DNA of 64,000 nt, taken from the NCBI GenBank assembly GCA_900541965.1, contig UQLN01000007.1, positions 1-64,000 of the forward strand, written 5' to 3'. Of the stretch, positions 15,494-23,896 are shown piece after piece (the first letter of the stretch is position 1; each line of letters opens with the position of its first letter). Origin of the DNA: an uncultured Parabacteroides sp. GTDB lineage: Bacteria > Bacteroidota > Bacteroidia > Bacteroidales > Tannerellaceae. The notes beneath the pieces are model-generated. The model was not told the origin of the DNA. It did not search any database and saw only the letters and a list, made by a program, of their open reading frames with translations. The position numbers and the translations under genes are program-made.

Positions 15494-17371
15494 TTATCTC
15501 CCAAGAAGCACCAGCAGGATGTTTATATCGCTGGGTGAAATACCCGGAATACGGCTTGCCTGTGCAATCGTTTCCGGATCGATCCGGGTTAATTTCTGGC
15601 GTGCTTCGGTTGATAAAGACTGGATTGAATTGTAATCGAATTTACCTTTGATATGGATATTTTCCAAGCGGTTTATTTTGTCGGCAATGATTTGTTCACG
15701 TTTGATATATCCGCTATACTTCATTAGGATTTCTGCTGCTTCGATAATTTCTTCCTTGCGCGAAGCCGGTACTTTATCTAATTCAGTCCGAAGTGCAGGA
15801 ACTAATTCCGACATATTTTCAAGTGTGACTTGAGGACGGAATATCAAATCGAGCAGTTTGCATCCGTGAGCGAGTGGGGTAGTCCCTAATGCTTCCAATC
15901 CGCTATTTATATATTGCGGCTTTACGGAATAGTTTTCTGCAAAAGAAATAATGGCATCACGGCTTCCTTTCTTTTCATTCAATAAATCGTAGCGATCTTG
16001 TTTAGCCAAACCTAACCGGTAAGACTTTTCAGTAAGACGCATATCCGCATCATCTTGCCGGAGTAAAATACGGTACTCGGCACGGGAAGTGAACATACGG
16101 TAAGGTTCGTCTACACCTTTTGTTACCAGATCATCGATTAAAACACCGATATAGGCTTCATCGCGTCCCAATATGAATGCATCTCCGCCGTGGCAGTTTA
16201 TATGTGCATTTATTCCGGCAATGATACCTTGTCCGCCTGCTTCTTCATATCCTGTCGTTCCATTAATCTGTCCGGCAAAGAATAGATTATGGATTTGTTT
16301 AGTCTCCAGGTTATGGTTTAGCTGGGTCGGATCAAAGAAGTCATATTCGATGGCATAACCGGGACGATATATTTGAACGTCGCGGAATGCCGGTATAGCT
16401 TGTAAAGCACGAATCTGTATATCCAGAGGTAGGGAAGAGGAGAAGCCGTTCAGATAATATTCTTCTGTAGTTTCACCTTCCGGTTCGAGGAATAGCTGGT
16501 GCTGTGGCTTATCGGCGAACGTTACGATTTTAGTTTCTATACTCGGGCAATAGCGTGGCCCGATACTTTTAATTTGTCCGTTATAAAGCGGAGAGTCGGG
16601 GAGACCCTGACGCAATATTTCATGGCAGGCTTCGTTTGTAAAAGCAGACCAACAACTCAATTGTTTTAATACGCGATGCGAGGTGTCCATATAAGAGAAC
16701 TTATGGAAATCGTTCTCGCCCGGTTGTTCTGCCATTTCATCAAAATGAACGCTACGTCCGTCTATGCGTACGGGGGTTCCGGTTTTCATTCGTTCGGAAC
16801 GTATGCCTAATGAAACCAATTGTTCCGTTAATCCTGTTGCTGCCGGTTCTGAAATACGTCCTCCGCGTATCTGTGTTCGTCCGATGTGAAGCAAGCCATT
16901 CAGGAATGTACCGTTTGTCAATACGACACATTTGGCACGAAACTCTACATTCATACCGGTTTTAACCCCGCAAACCACGTTTCCATCGAGAAGTAATTCA
17001 TGCACTGTGTCCTGCCAGATATACAGGTTGGGCATATGCTCGAGTATTCCTCGCCAGCAATCTATAAAACGGGCACGGTCGCTTTGTGCACGCGGGCTCC
17101 ACATGGCAGGGCCTTTGCTGCGGTTTAACATACGGAACTGGATGGCTGTATGGTCTGTTACAATTCCCATATAACCCCCTAATGCGTCGATTTCGCGAAC
17201 AATTTGCCCTTTAGCTATGCCGCCAACAGCCGGATTGCAACTCATTTGTGCAATCTTGTTCATATCCATTGTTATGAGGAGTGTCTTCGAACCCAGATTG
17301 GCAGAAGCGGCTGCAGCTTCACAGCCGGCATGTCCGGCACCTACCACGATTACATCGTAATTGAAAGTCAT
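15494..17371 (-). CDS. mnmG: tRNA uridine-5-carboxymethylaminomethyl modification enzyme MnmG
   Basis: 625 residues. The N-terminal FAD-binding Rossmann motif reads VVGAGHAGCEAAAASANLGS. The two GidA signatures are present: GPRYCPSIETKI near residue 270 and AGQINGTTGYEEAGGQG near 367. With MnmE it installs cmnm5 at U34 of certain tRNAs. The stop codon lies 9 nt before the parS-like site, and a -7 box lies upstream at 17398. Very sure. Confidence 0.98.
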   Translation of the reverse strand: MTFNYDVIVVGAGHAGCEAAAASANLGSKTLLITMDMNKIAQMSCNPAVGGIAKGQIVREIDALGGYMGIVTDHTAIQFRMLNRSKGPAMWSPRAQSDRARFIDCWRGILEHMPNLYIWQDTVHELLLDGNVVCGVKTGMNVEFRAKCVVLTNGTFLNGLLHIGRTQIRGGRISEPAATGLTEQLVSLGIRSERMKTGTPVRIDGRSVHFDEMAEQPGENDFHKFSYMDTSHRVLKQLSCWSAFTNEACHEILRQGLPDSPLYNGQIKSIGPRYCPSIETKIVTFADKPQHQLFLEPEGETTEEYYLNGFSSSLPLDIQIRALQAIPAFRDVQIYRPGYAIEYDFFDPTQLNHNLETKQIHNLFFAGQINGTTGYEEAGGQGIIAGINAHINCHGGDAFILGRDEAYIGVLIDDLVTKGVDEPYRMFTSRAEYRILLRQDDADMRLTEKSYRLGLAKQDRYDLLNEKKGSRDAIISFAENYSVKPQYINSGLEALGTTPLAHGCKLLDLIFRPQVTLENMSELVPALRTELDKVPASRKEEIIEAAEILMKYSGYIKREQIIADKINRLENIHIKGKFDYNSIQSLSTEARQKLTRIDPETIAQASRIPGISPSDINILLVLLGR

Positions 17372-17397
17372 TGTCTATTATCTCTTTGTTTCTTTTG

Positions 17398-17405
17398 CAA
17401 AGATA
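17398..17405 (-). promoter_or_regulatory. -7 promoter element (TATCTTTG) of mnmG
   Basis: The minus strand reads TATCTTTG, 27 nt upstream of the mnmG ATG. Transcription starting here could also reach uvrC-dtd-mazG-like-deoC, since only 81 bp separate mnmG from uvrC and I see no terminator there. Confidence 0.6.
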
Positions 17406-17462
17406 ATCACACTCTTGCATTCAGTCATCATTGGTTATGACTTTTAAACAAATGGGAGCCGG

Positions 17463-18794
17463 TTATTTAATAGTACGTACCGGAAGGTCCAATGGTTCAT
17501 CCGATGTGGTTGTTGATCTGGTTATCCCCTTCTGGGCTCCTGGCATTAGCGGGCTGAAGTTTAATACGTAACGGATGCGTTTGCACTGCTCTTCTGTAAA
17601 CTGGTCGGTGTATCCGAATGAATAATCCATGATGTTGTGGGATGTATAGGTTTTGTTGTTACAGTCGGTCCGCTGTGTGTAGTATGTCCAATCGTAGGCG
17701 GATTGCCTGGCGGTGTTTATGTACCATTCTATATATTTGGGCCGGTTATAGGTAGGTGTATCTTTACAGTAATCCGTGTCTTTACAGTAGTCCTTCATTG
17801 CTCCTTCCTCTTCTGTAAAAACATGGAAGAGTCCGAGATAATGTCCCAGTTCATGAGCCAATGTTACATTTATGTCTGCCTGATCATGTTTGCTCTCTGT
17901 ACTTTGGTTGTATATGTAAGAGCTGTTGATAGATACACAGTGAGGGTATTTCAAGTTGCTCAGCGTCATATATGAATAAGAAGAGACCATAAGTCCGTCC
18001 AGCGGGAATCGGGATGTGGTATAAGGCAAATGAGAGATGCCTGTCACATCACTTTTTGTTTGTTGCGTACTGCTCGGAAGGAATTTATAAACCATGATAT
18101 TGATGAATAAGTTCGGGTCCCATAGCAAATCGTTGTAAGTCCCTCTTGTGTCATTCATAAAAAGGTCACAATCTATGGGATAAGTTTTCGTCCATTGAAT
18201 GCGTTCTACTCCCGGTTCTTCCAGTAACTTGCCATCCGGAGTTTCTGTAGCTAATACGAATTCGATTTTTATGTCTGCACTGTGGGTCGAGTTCCGGTAT
18301 TTTTGGTTTACTTTATCCAGTATCTCTTTTAATCGTCCTTTGTCGATATATTGTTCCCTGTCTGTTTTGTCTTTATAGAGAATATGGAAGATTACGGGTA
18401 ACTTGTAAACTGTCACCATATCCGGTTCCGGAGCCGGCTCTTTTGCGGCATTCTGGTCTATTCTTATCCTTTTTTTCTGAGCTTTTTCTGAAGTGATGGT
18501 TACAGTTGCCGTTCTCGCCGTGTATGTCTTGTTTTCATCGATGGTAATAGATATGGTCTGATTGTTTGTACCGGTTGCCGGATTAGGCGTACACCAAGTT
18601 GTATTACTGGTAGCTGTCCATGTTGTATCGCATGTGATATGGACGATTTGCTTGGAGCCTTTTTCGCTTATACTGTCAAATGAAGAATCTGAAACCTCTA
18701 ATATGGCTGTGTTTACCGGATCAATCTCATTCTTGTCGCACCCGGAGACAAAGAATAGGACTGTTGTCAGTAAAATTAATAGTTTTCCATTCAT
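17463..18794 (-). CDS. Zinc-dependent metzincin (M43-like) lipoprotein with BACON-type domain
   Basis: 443 residues from MNGKLLILLTTVLFFVSGC; the Cys is a lipobox, and the longer frame adds 40 residues without a signal peptide. Residues ~35-110 resemble a BACON/Ig domain (TWTATSNTTWCTPNPATGTN). The protease domain contains HELGHYLGLFH, the metzincin HExxHxxGxxH zinc site, and a Met-turn in HNIMDYSFGY. Similar lipoproteins in Bacteroides form the BF0631-type metalloprotease family. It probably cleaves proteins or peptides outside the cell. It has its own -7 box and lies 64 nt after ybeY. Confidence 0.9.
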   Translation of the reverse strand: MNGKLLILLTTVLFFVSGCDKNEIDPVNTAILEVSDSSFDSISEKGSKQIVHITCDTTWTATSNTTWCTPNPATGTNNQTISITIDENKTYTARTATVTITSEKAQKKRIRIDQNAAKEPAPEPDMVTVYKLPVIFHILYKDKTDREQYIDKGRLKEILDKVNQKYRNSTHSADIKIEFVLATETPDGKLLEEPGVERIQWTKTYPIDCDLFMNDTRGTYNDLLWDPNLFINIMVYKFLPSSTQQTKSDVTGISHLPYTTSRFPLDGLMVSSYSYMTLSNLKYPHCVSINSSYIYNQSTESKHDQADINVTLAHELGHYLGLFHVFTEEEGAMKDYCKDTDYCKDTPTYNRPKYIEWYINTARQSAYDWTYYTQRTDCNNKTYTSHNIMDYSFGYTDQFTEEQCKRIRYVLNFSPLMPGAQKGITRSTTTSDEPLDLPVRTIK

Positions 18795-18817
18795 ATTAGA
18801 GGCTTTTTTTGAAAATC

Positions 18818-18825
18818 CAAAGATA
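18818..18825 (-). promoter_or_regulatory. -7 promoter element (TATCTTTG) of the metalloprotease gene
   Basis: TATCTTTG on the minus strand, 24 nt upstream of the ATG at 18794, in the 64-nt gap after ybeY. Its position supports 18794 as the start rather than the longer upstream frame. Confidence 0.55.
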
Positions 18826-18858
18826 GATAAACAATTTGAATTTAGTGAAAGGGGCTGT

Positions 18859-19299
18859 TTATAAATCAATTTGCCTGCATTTTTCCGGAAGTATTTCCAA
18901 CGCCTTGTTTTCATTGGCTTCCATTATTTCCCGCTCTCCCGGTCCTTTATCATTTATACCGCAAAGATGGAGAATTCCATGGATAATGGTACGGTGGAGT
19001 TCTTCATTATAGGACGTATTGAATGCTTCTGAATTGGTCTTTACCGTATCCAGGCTTATGAACAAATCTCCGGATATTTTATTTCCGCTGGTATAGTCGA
19101 AAGTAATGATATCCGTATAATAATCGTGTTGCAGGTATTGGCGGTTTACTTCCAGAATCTTTTTATCAGAGCAAAAGATATAACTGATATCTCCTGCTTT
19201 TTTTCCATAAGTTTCGGCTACTGCCTTAATCCAATTGCTGACTTCTTCGTCTTTTATGGGGGGAAGTTCTATATCTTCTGCATAAAATTTTATTGCCAT
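18859..19299 (-). CDS. ybeY: Endoribonuclease YbeY
   Basis: 146 residues. The metal-binding signature HGILHLCGINDKGPGERE lies near residue 110; it matches the family H-G-xLHLxGxDH block except that Asn-Asp replaces the usual Asp-His. Upstream, DYTSGNKISGDLFIS fits the family. YbeY acts in 16S rRNA 3'-end maturation and ribosome quality control. It is on the same strand as the metalloprotease but separated by a promoter. The altered third metal ligand is notable, though Bacteroidales versions commonly vary there. Confidence 0.93.
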   Translation of the reverse strand: MAIKFYAEDIELPPIKDEEVSNWIKAVAETYGKKAGDISYIFCSDKKILEVNRQYLQHDYYTDIITFDYTSGNKISGDLFISLDTVKTNSEAFNTSYNEELHRTIIHGILHLCGINDKGPGEREIMEANENKALEILPEKCRQIDL

Positions 19300-19413
19300 A
19301 ATTCTATATTTATTACAGGTGTATTGTTAAAAAATATCACTTACCGTACTAATTGAAATTACCTGCGGTACTAATTTTATTTTATAAGGCATGTATTTTT
19401 ATGCCTGTTTGTT

Positions 19414-20646
19414 TCATGTAAAAAACACATATGCCAGACCGATTGCGGCGATAGCTCCAACTAAATCTGCCAGCAGTGAGCATTGAATCGTATAACGGGT
19501 ATTACGGATTCCCACGCTTCCGTAATAGAGGGCTACCACATAAAAAGTAGTATCACATGAACCCTGTACAATGGAAGAAAGACGTCCTACAAAAGAGTCC
19601 GCACCGTATGTTTTCATTGCATCCAGCATCATCCCCCGGGCACCGCTTCCACTGAGTGGCTTCATCAGGATTGTGGGCAGGCCTTCTACAAACTGTGTAT
19701 CCAGTCCGATTGCTCCCACCCCTGTACGAACTCCCCCAATGATAAAATCCATTGTACCGGAAGCACGGAAAACTCCGATAGCAACGAGTATGGCGATCAA
19801 ATAAGGAATGATTGTAACTGCCGTATGAAAACCTTCTTTGGCTCCTTCGATAAATGTATCATATACATTGATTTTCTTGCGTAGTCCACTGATTATAAAT
19901 CCACAGATAATCGTAAACAACAACGTATTCGAAAACAAGGTGGAGTAAAGTGAAACCTGCTCCTGATCCATCGTTTTGAAAAGGTATACCAGACTGCCGA
20001 TAAAAAGGAACATTCCTCCGAAAAATAAAACCAGATTTTTCTGTAGAATATTAATTTTTTGTTTGATACAGACTGCCAGAATAGCGACTAAAGTGGATGT
20101 GAAGGTCGCCAGCATGATCGGCAGGAATACATCCGAAGGGTTGGTTGCTCCCATCTGTGCACGATACATCATAATTGTAATCGGGATCAATGTAAGTCCC
20201 GAAGCATTAATACAAAGAAACATAATCATCGGGTTGCTGGCAGAATCTTTCTGAGTGTTCAGTTCCTGTAGCTGCTGCATGGCTTTTAATCCCATGGGAG
20301 TCGCGGCATTATCCAGCCCCAGCAGGTTCGCCGAAAAGTTCATAAAAATAGAACCTGTTACCGGATGGTTTGCCGGTATACTAGGGAAAAGTTTGCTGAA
20401 TACAGGAGCAGCCAGGCGGGCAAATGACTGTATGACTCCTCCCTTCTCCCCGATTTTCATAATTCCCAGCCAAAGGGAAAGGATACCTGTAAGACCGAGG
20501 GAAATTTCGAAACCGGTCTTTGCCGAATCAAAAGAGGCATTGATAATATTTGTAAAAACCTGGGTATCTCCTCCGATAACCAGTTTTCCCAATGCTACGA
20601 CAAATGCAATCAGAAAGAAAGCAATCCAGATATAATTTAAAACCAT
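19414..20646 (-). CDS. Nucleoside-recognition membrane protein, SpmA-SpmB fusion
   Basis: 410 residues from MVLNYIWIAFFLIAFVVAL (10 residues in the longer frame were discarded). The N-terminal half (MNFSANLLGLDNAATPMGLKAM) resembles SpmA and the C-terminal half (GARGMMLDAMKTYGADSF, then VQGSCDTTFYVVALYYGSVG) resembles SpmB, each with several membrane segments. In spore formers the two are separate spore-maturation proteins. This organism group does not sporulate, so the fused protein has another, unknown membrane role. It diverges from the dehydrogenase gene. Family sure. Confidence 0.9.
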   Translation of the reverse strand: MVLNYIWIAFFLIAFVVALGKLVIGGDTQVFTNIINASFDSAKTGFEISLGLTGILSLWLGIMKIGEKGGVIQSFARLAAPVFSKLFPSIPANHPVTGSIFMNFSANLLGLDNAATPMGLKAMQQLQELNTQKDSASNPMIMFLCINASGLTLIPITIMMYRAQMGATNPSDVFLPIMLATFTSTLVAILAVCIKQKINILQKNLVLFFGGMFLFIGSLVYLFKTMDQEQVSLYSTLFSNTLLFTIICGFIISGLRKKINVYDTFIEGAKEGFHTAVTIIPYLIAILVAIGVFRASGTMDFIIGGVRTGVGAIGLDTQFVEGLPTILMKPLSGSGARGMMLDAMKTYGADSFVGRLSSIVQGSCDTTFYVVALYYGSVGIRNTRYTIQCSLLADLVGAIAAIGLAYVFFT

Positions 20647-20673
20647 GCTGTGTGTATTCTTAATATATGATTG

Positions 20674-20711
20674 CAAAAATAGGAATAATTGACAAGAGAT
20701 TTGTATTTTTG
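20674..20711. promoter_or_regulatory. Back-to-back -7 elements between spmAB-like and dehydrogenase genes
   Basis: TATTTTTG occurs once on the minus strand (20674-20681, toward 20646) and once on the plus strand (20704-20711, toward 20734). Leaders would be only about 20-30 nt. No clear -33 boxes are visible. Confidence 0.5.
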
Positions 20712-20733
20712 CTATCTATAAATCAGAATAGTT

Positions 20734-21696
20734 ATGGCAAAGATACTTGTGACTTATGACATGTTCCGCGAAGGTTTTACCGAACTGGTGGACAAATATG
20801 ACGTTACTTTTCCCGAAGGAAGGGATTTTACTTACGAAGAAGTTTTTGAAATGATACCGGAATATGATGTGCTTTGTTCCATGTTTGATTTTCCGGTTGA
20901 TAAGAAATTAATAGATCATGCTCCGAAGTTGCAACTGATAGCAAATTATGCCGTTGGTTATAATAATATAGATGTGGCATATGCTTTGGAAAAAGGACTA
21001 ACTGTAGCGAATACTCCTGATCCGGTTACAGCCCCTACTGCCAATCTTGCTTTAGGGCTTATGCTGGATACGGCACGCCGGATTACGGAATGTGACCGTA
21101 AACTGCGTACTTTAGGTAAGGCTATGAAGGTCGGAGTTTTGGAAAATCTGGGTATGAATGTTACTGGAAAAACGTTGGGTATCCTGGGGATGGGACGTAT
21201 CGGAAAAGCTTTGGCTAAACGGGCAAATGCGTGTGGCATGGAGGTGATTTACCATAACCGCAGACAATTGTATATTGAAGAAGAGACAAAGTTGAATGTG
21301 ACATATGTTTCTAAAGAAGAACTACTTGCAAATTCGGACTTTGTTTCATTAAATGCTCCATATACTTCTGAAACACACCATATTATAGGTGAGGAAGAAT
21401 TGAGACAGATGAAGCTTACTGCTATTCTGATTAATACGGCACGCGGTCCTTTGGTTGACGAACATGCCTTAGTCAATGCACTGCAGGACGGTACTATATG
21501 GGGAGCCGGTCTCGATGTGTTTGAATTTGGGGATTATCCTCTGCCCGAATTGTTGGCTATGGATAATGTGGTGCTTACCCCGCATATCGGAACGCAAACA
21601 ACAGAAGTACGGGTTGTGATGGCGCGTACGGTATGTGATAATGTAATCGGATTTTTAGAAGGCGACCGTCCTGTGTCACGAGTTTTACGCCCATGA
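20734..21696 (+). CDS. D-isomer-specific 2-hydroxyacid dehydrogenase
   Basis: 320 residues. The NAD-binding Rossmann motif is TLGILGMGRIGKALAKRA near residue 150. Catalytic residues fit the family: Arg in INTARGPLVDE (~235), Glu near DVFEFGDYPLPELLAMDNV, and His in LTPHIGTQT (~288). It probably reduces a 2-keto acid such as glyoxylate or hydroxypyruvate; the substrate is not evident. It is first in a four-gene operon: the next start overlaps its stop by 4 bp. Confidence 0.93.
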   Translation: MAKILVTYDMFREGFTELVDKYDVTFPEGRDFTYEEVFEMIPEYDVLCSMFDFPVDKKLIDHAPKLQLIANYAVGYNNIDVAYALEKGLTVANTPDPVTAPTANLALGLMLDTARRITECDRKLRTLGKAMKVGVLENLGMNVTGKTLGILGMGRIGKALAKRANACGMEVIYHNRRQLYIEEETKLNVTYVSKEELLANSDFVSLNAPYTSETHHIIGEEELRQMKLTAILINTARGPLVDEHALVNALQDGTIWGAGLDVFEFGDYPLPELLAMDNVVLTPHIGTQTTEVRVVMARTVCDNVIGFLEGDRPVSRVLRP

Positions 21697-22400
21697 CAGC
21701 AGATTTTATACTAAGCGAACTCCGTTCGGTTGGTTCTGCTGAAAAGGCTGTCCATTTGAGTCGCTTTTTTAAAACGGCTCCCGGGCAGTATGGAGAAGGA
21801 GACCTTTTCTTAGGGGTAGTCGTTCCGCAAACGCGTAGTATTGCCAAAGAAAATCAGACAGTACCCTTGGAGGAGCTTCAAAAACTTCTGGACAGTCCAT
21901 GGCATGAAGCAAGGTTATGTGCTTTACTTATTTTGGTACTTCGCTATAAAGACCGGAAAACGACTCAGGAAGACCGGGATAATATTTATCGTTTTTATTT
22001 GAAAAATACCCGTAGATGCAATAATTGGGATTTGGTGGATTTGTCATGCCGGGATATTGTAGGAGAATATCTGGTGGACAAAGACCGTTCCCCTCTTTAC
22101 CGGCTGGCTGAAAGTGATAATCTTTGGGAACAACGGATTGCAGTGGTTTCTACCTGGGCATTTATCAGGCGTTCCGATTTTACGGATATCCTGACTCTTG
22201 CCGAGTATTTTATAACGCATAAACACGATCTGATGCATAAGGCTGTCGGGTGGATGTTGCGTGAAGTAGGGAAAAGAGACAGGGATACTCTAACCGATTT
22301 TCTGGAACGTTTTGCGACTCGCCTACCCCGTACATCCCTTCGATATGCTATCGAGCATTATCCGGAAGATCAACGGCAATATTTTCTAAAAATGAAATAA
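21693..22400 (+). CDS. DNA alkylation repair protein, AlkD-like
   Basis: 235 residues with HEAT-like helical repeats characteristic of AlkD glycosylases. The family blocks are FLGVVVPQTRSIAKE near residue 40, SPWHEARLCALLILV near 68, and NNWDLVDLSCRDIVGEYL near 110, which includes the catalytic Asp. They remove positively charged alkylated bases from DNA. It overlaps the dehydrogenase stop by 4 bp (ATGA), so translation is likely coupled, and it lies 7 nt before the next gene. Confidence 0.93.
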   Translation: MTADFILSELRSVGSAEKAVHLSRFFKTAPGQYGEGDLFLGVVVPQTRSIAKENQTVPLEELQKLLDSPWHEARLCALLILVLRYKDRKTTQEDRDNIYRFYLKNTRRCNNWDLVDLSCRDIVGEYLVDKDRSPLYRLAESDNLWEQRIAVVSTWAFIRRSDFTDILTLAEYFITHKHDLMHKAVGWMLREVGKRDRDTLTDFLERFATRLPRTSLRYAIEHYPEDQRQYFLKMK

Positions 22401-22407
22401 ATAACGA

Positions 22408-23154
22408 ATGAAGCATGAAATAAAAAAGAACCTGAAGGAATGGGCGGAAATCTATAATGTCAAATCTTTTATAAAAGATGATCCGATACAATTTCCTCAT
22501 CGGTATAGCCGGAAGCAAGATATTGAAATATCTGCGTTTATTACTTCGTGGATTTCTTATGGAAGTAGGCCCCTGATATTACGTAAAGCAGATTGGCTGC
22601 ATAGCCAAATGGGTAAAAGCCCGTATGAATGGATTTTAGCAGAAGGTTATAAGGAGTTAGAACAAGATGTCCCTATTGGTAAAAGAGATACTTTCTATCG
22701 TTTTTATACCTATTCCGATCTGTATGCACTTTGTGAAAGATTACGGGAGATCTATACACAATATGATTCGATGGAAGATGCCATAGACGAATCTCTTTAT
22801 ATAAATCCGGTGATAAAGTTGCGGAATTTGTTTGAAAATATAAATGGCATACCTTTAATGTCCAGCAAATCCGCTTGTAAAAGGCTGGCAATGTTCCTCC
22901 GTTGGATGGTCCGTACTGATGGTATTGTTGATTTTGGTATATGGAAAACGGCTGTAAAACCTTATCAGTTGATTATCCCGCTAGATACGCATGTACACCA
23001 GATTTCCCTGAAACTTGGACTGACCAACCGGAGTACGGCAACATTGGTTACGGCACTTGAGATAACCGAAGCCCTCTCCCACGTTTTCCCCGGTGACCCG
23101 TGCCTAGGTGATTTTGCCTTATTTGGCTATGATATAAATAAAGATAGAAGATGA
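22408..23154 (+). CDS. TIGR02757/DUF2400 family protein
   Basis: 248 residues, full length for this conserved bacterial family of unknown function. Recognisable blocks are HRYSRKQDIEISAFITSWIS near residue 30, SACKRLAMFLRWMVR near 152 and LIIPLDTHVHQISLKLGL near 190. The pattern resembles helix-hairpin-helix DNA glycosylases, and the position next to an AlkD-like gene agrees with a link to DNA or nucleotide repair; that is inference. Its stop overlaps the LOG start by 4 bp. Confidence 0.9.
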   Translation: MKHEIKKNLKEWAEIYNVKSFIKDDPIQFPHRYSRKQDIEISAFITSWISYGSRPLILRKADWLHSQMGKSPYEWILAEGYKELEQDVPIGKRDTFYRFYTYSDLYALCERLREIYTQYDSMEDAIDESLYINPVIKLRNLFENINGIPLMSSKSACKRLAMFLRWMVRTDGIVDFGIWKTAVKPYQLIIPLDTHVHQISLKLGLTNRSTATLVTALEITEALSHVFPGDPCLGDFALFGYDINKDRR

Positions 23155-23753
23155 TACGGGATGATAAAAAAACATTGAAATCCGTGTGTGTGTATTGTGC
23201 CTCCAGCACTAAGATTGATTCGGTTTACTTTGAAGCTGCGTCTGAACTCGGGCGTCTGCTTGGTGAGCGGAAGCTTCGGGTAATCAATGGAGCCGGAAGT
23301 ATCGGATTAATGCGCAGCGTTTCGGATGCAACGCTTGCTACCGGAGGAAGTGCAGTCGGAGTAATTCCCCGTTTTATGGTAGAACAGAATTGGCATCATT
23401 CGGGACTTACCGAACTTATCGAGGTGGAGACTATGCATGAACGGAAACAGTTGATGGCTGATTTATCTGATGCAATAATCGCTCTTCCCGGAGGATGTGG
23501 TACGTTGGAGGAACTTTTGGAAGCAATCACCTGGAAACAATTAGGTTTATACCTGAATCCGATTGTTATATTAAACACGAACGGTTATTTTGATCCCTTG
23601 CTGGCAATGTTCCAAAAAGCGGTCGATAAAAATTTTATGCGGTCCCAGCATTTGAAATTGTGGGCGGTTGCCAAAACTCCACAGGAAGCTGTTGATTTGA
23701 TTTATTCGGAGCCGAAATGGGATAAGAACGTCCGTAAATTTGCGGCGATTTAG
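23151..23753 (+). CDS. LOG-family nucleoside 5'-monophosphate phosphoribohydrolase
   Basis: 200 residues. The LOG signature PGGCGTLEELLEAITWKQLG lies near residue 103, with the preceding METMHERKQLM segment. Such enzymes release the base from nucleoside monophosphates; cytokinin activation is the best-known activity, and bacterial versions may act on AMP. It is the last gene of the four-gene operon and overlaps the previous stop by 4 bp. About 140 bp with no gene separate it from the convergent glycosyltransferase. Confidence 0.92.
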   Translation: MIRDDKKTLKSVCVYCASSTKIDSVYFEAASELGRLLGERKLRVINGAGSIGLMRSVSDATLATGGSAVGVIPRFMVEQNWHHSGLTELIEVETMHERKQLMADLSDAIIALPGGCGTLEELLEAITWKQLGLYLNPIVILNTNGYFDPLLAMFQKAVDKNFMRSQHLKLWAVAKTPQEAVDLIYSEPKWDKNVRKFAAI

Positions 23754-23896
23754 GATGGACGGATAGGTTTGCATGCATTCTCCCATGACAACTGCACCGG
23801 TTTTGTTTTTACAGGTGGTTTACATCCTCCATAAGCAGAAAGGACAAAACCAGGCAGGTCATAAGAGAATGCTTATTCAGCATATAGTTTACATCC

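Noticed and set aside
18795..18914. Upstream start of the metalloprotease frame overlapping ybeY
   Set aside because: It would bury the lipoprotein signal 40 residues inside and overlap ybeY; a -7 box lies just before the internal ATG.
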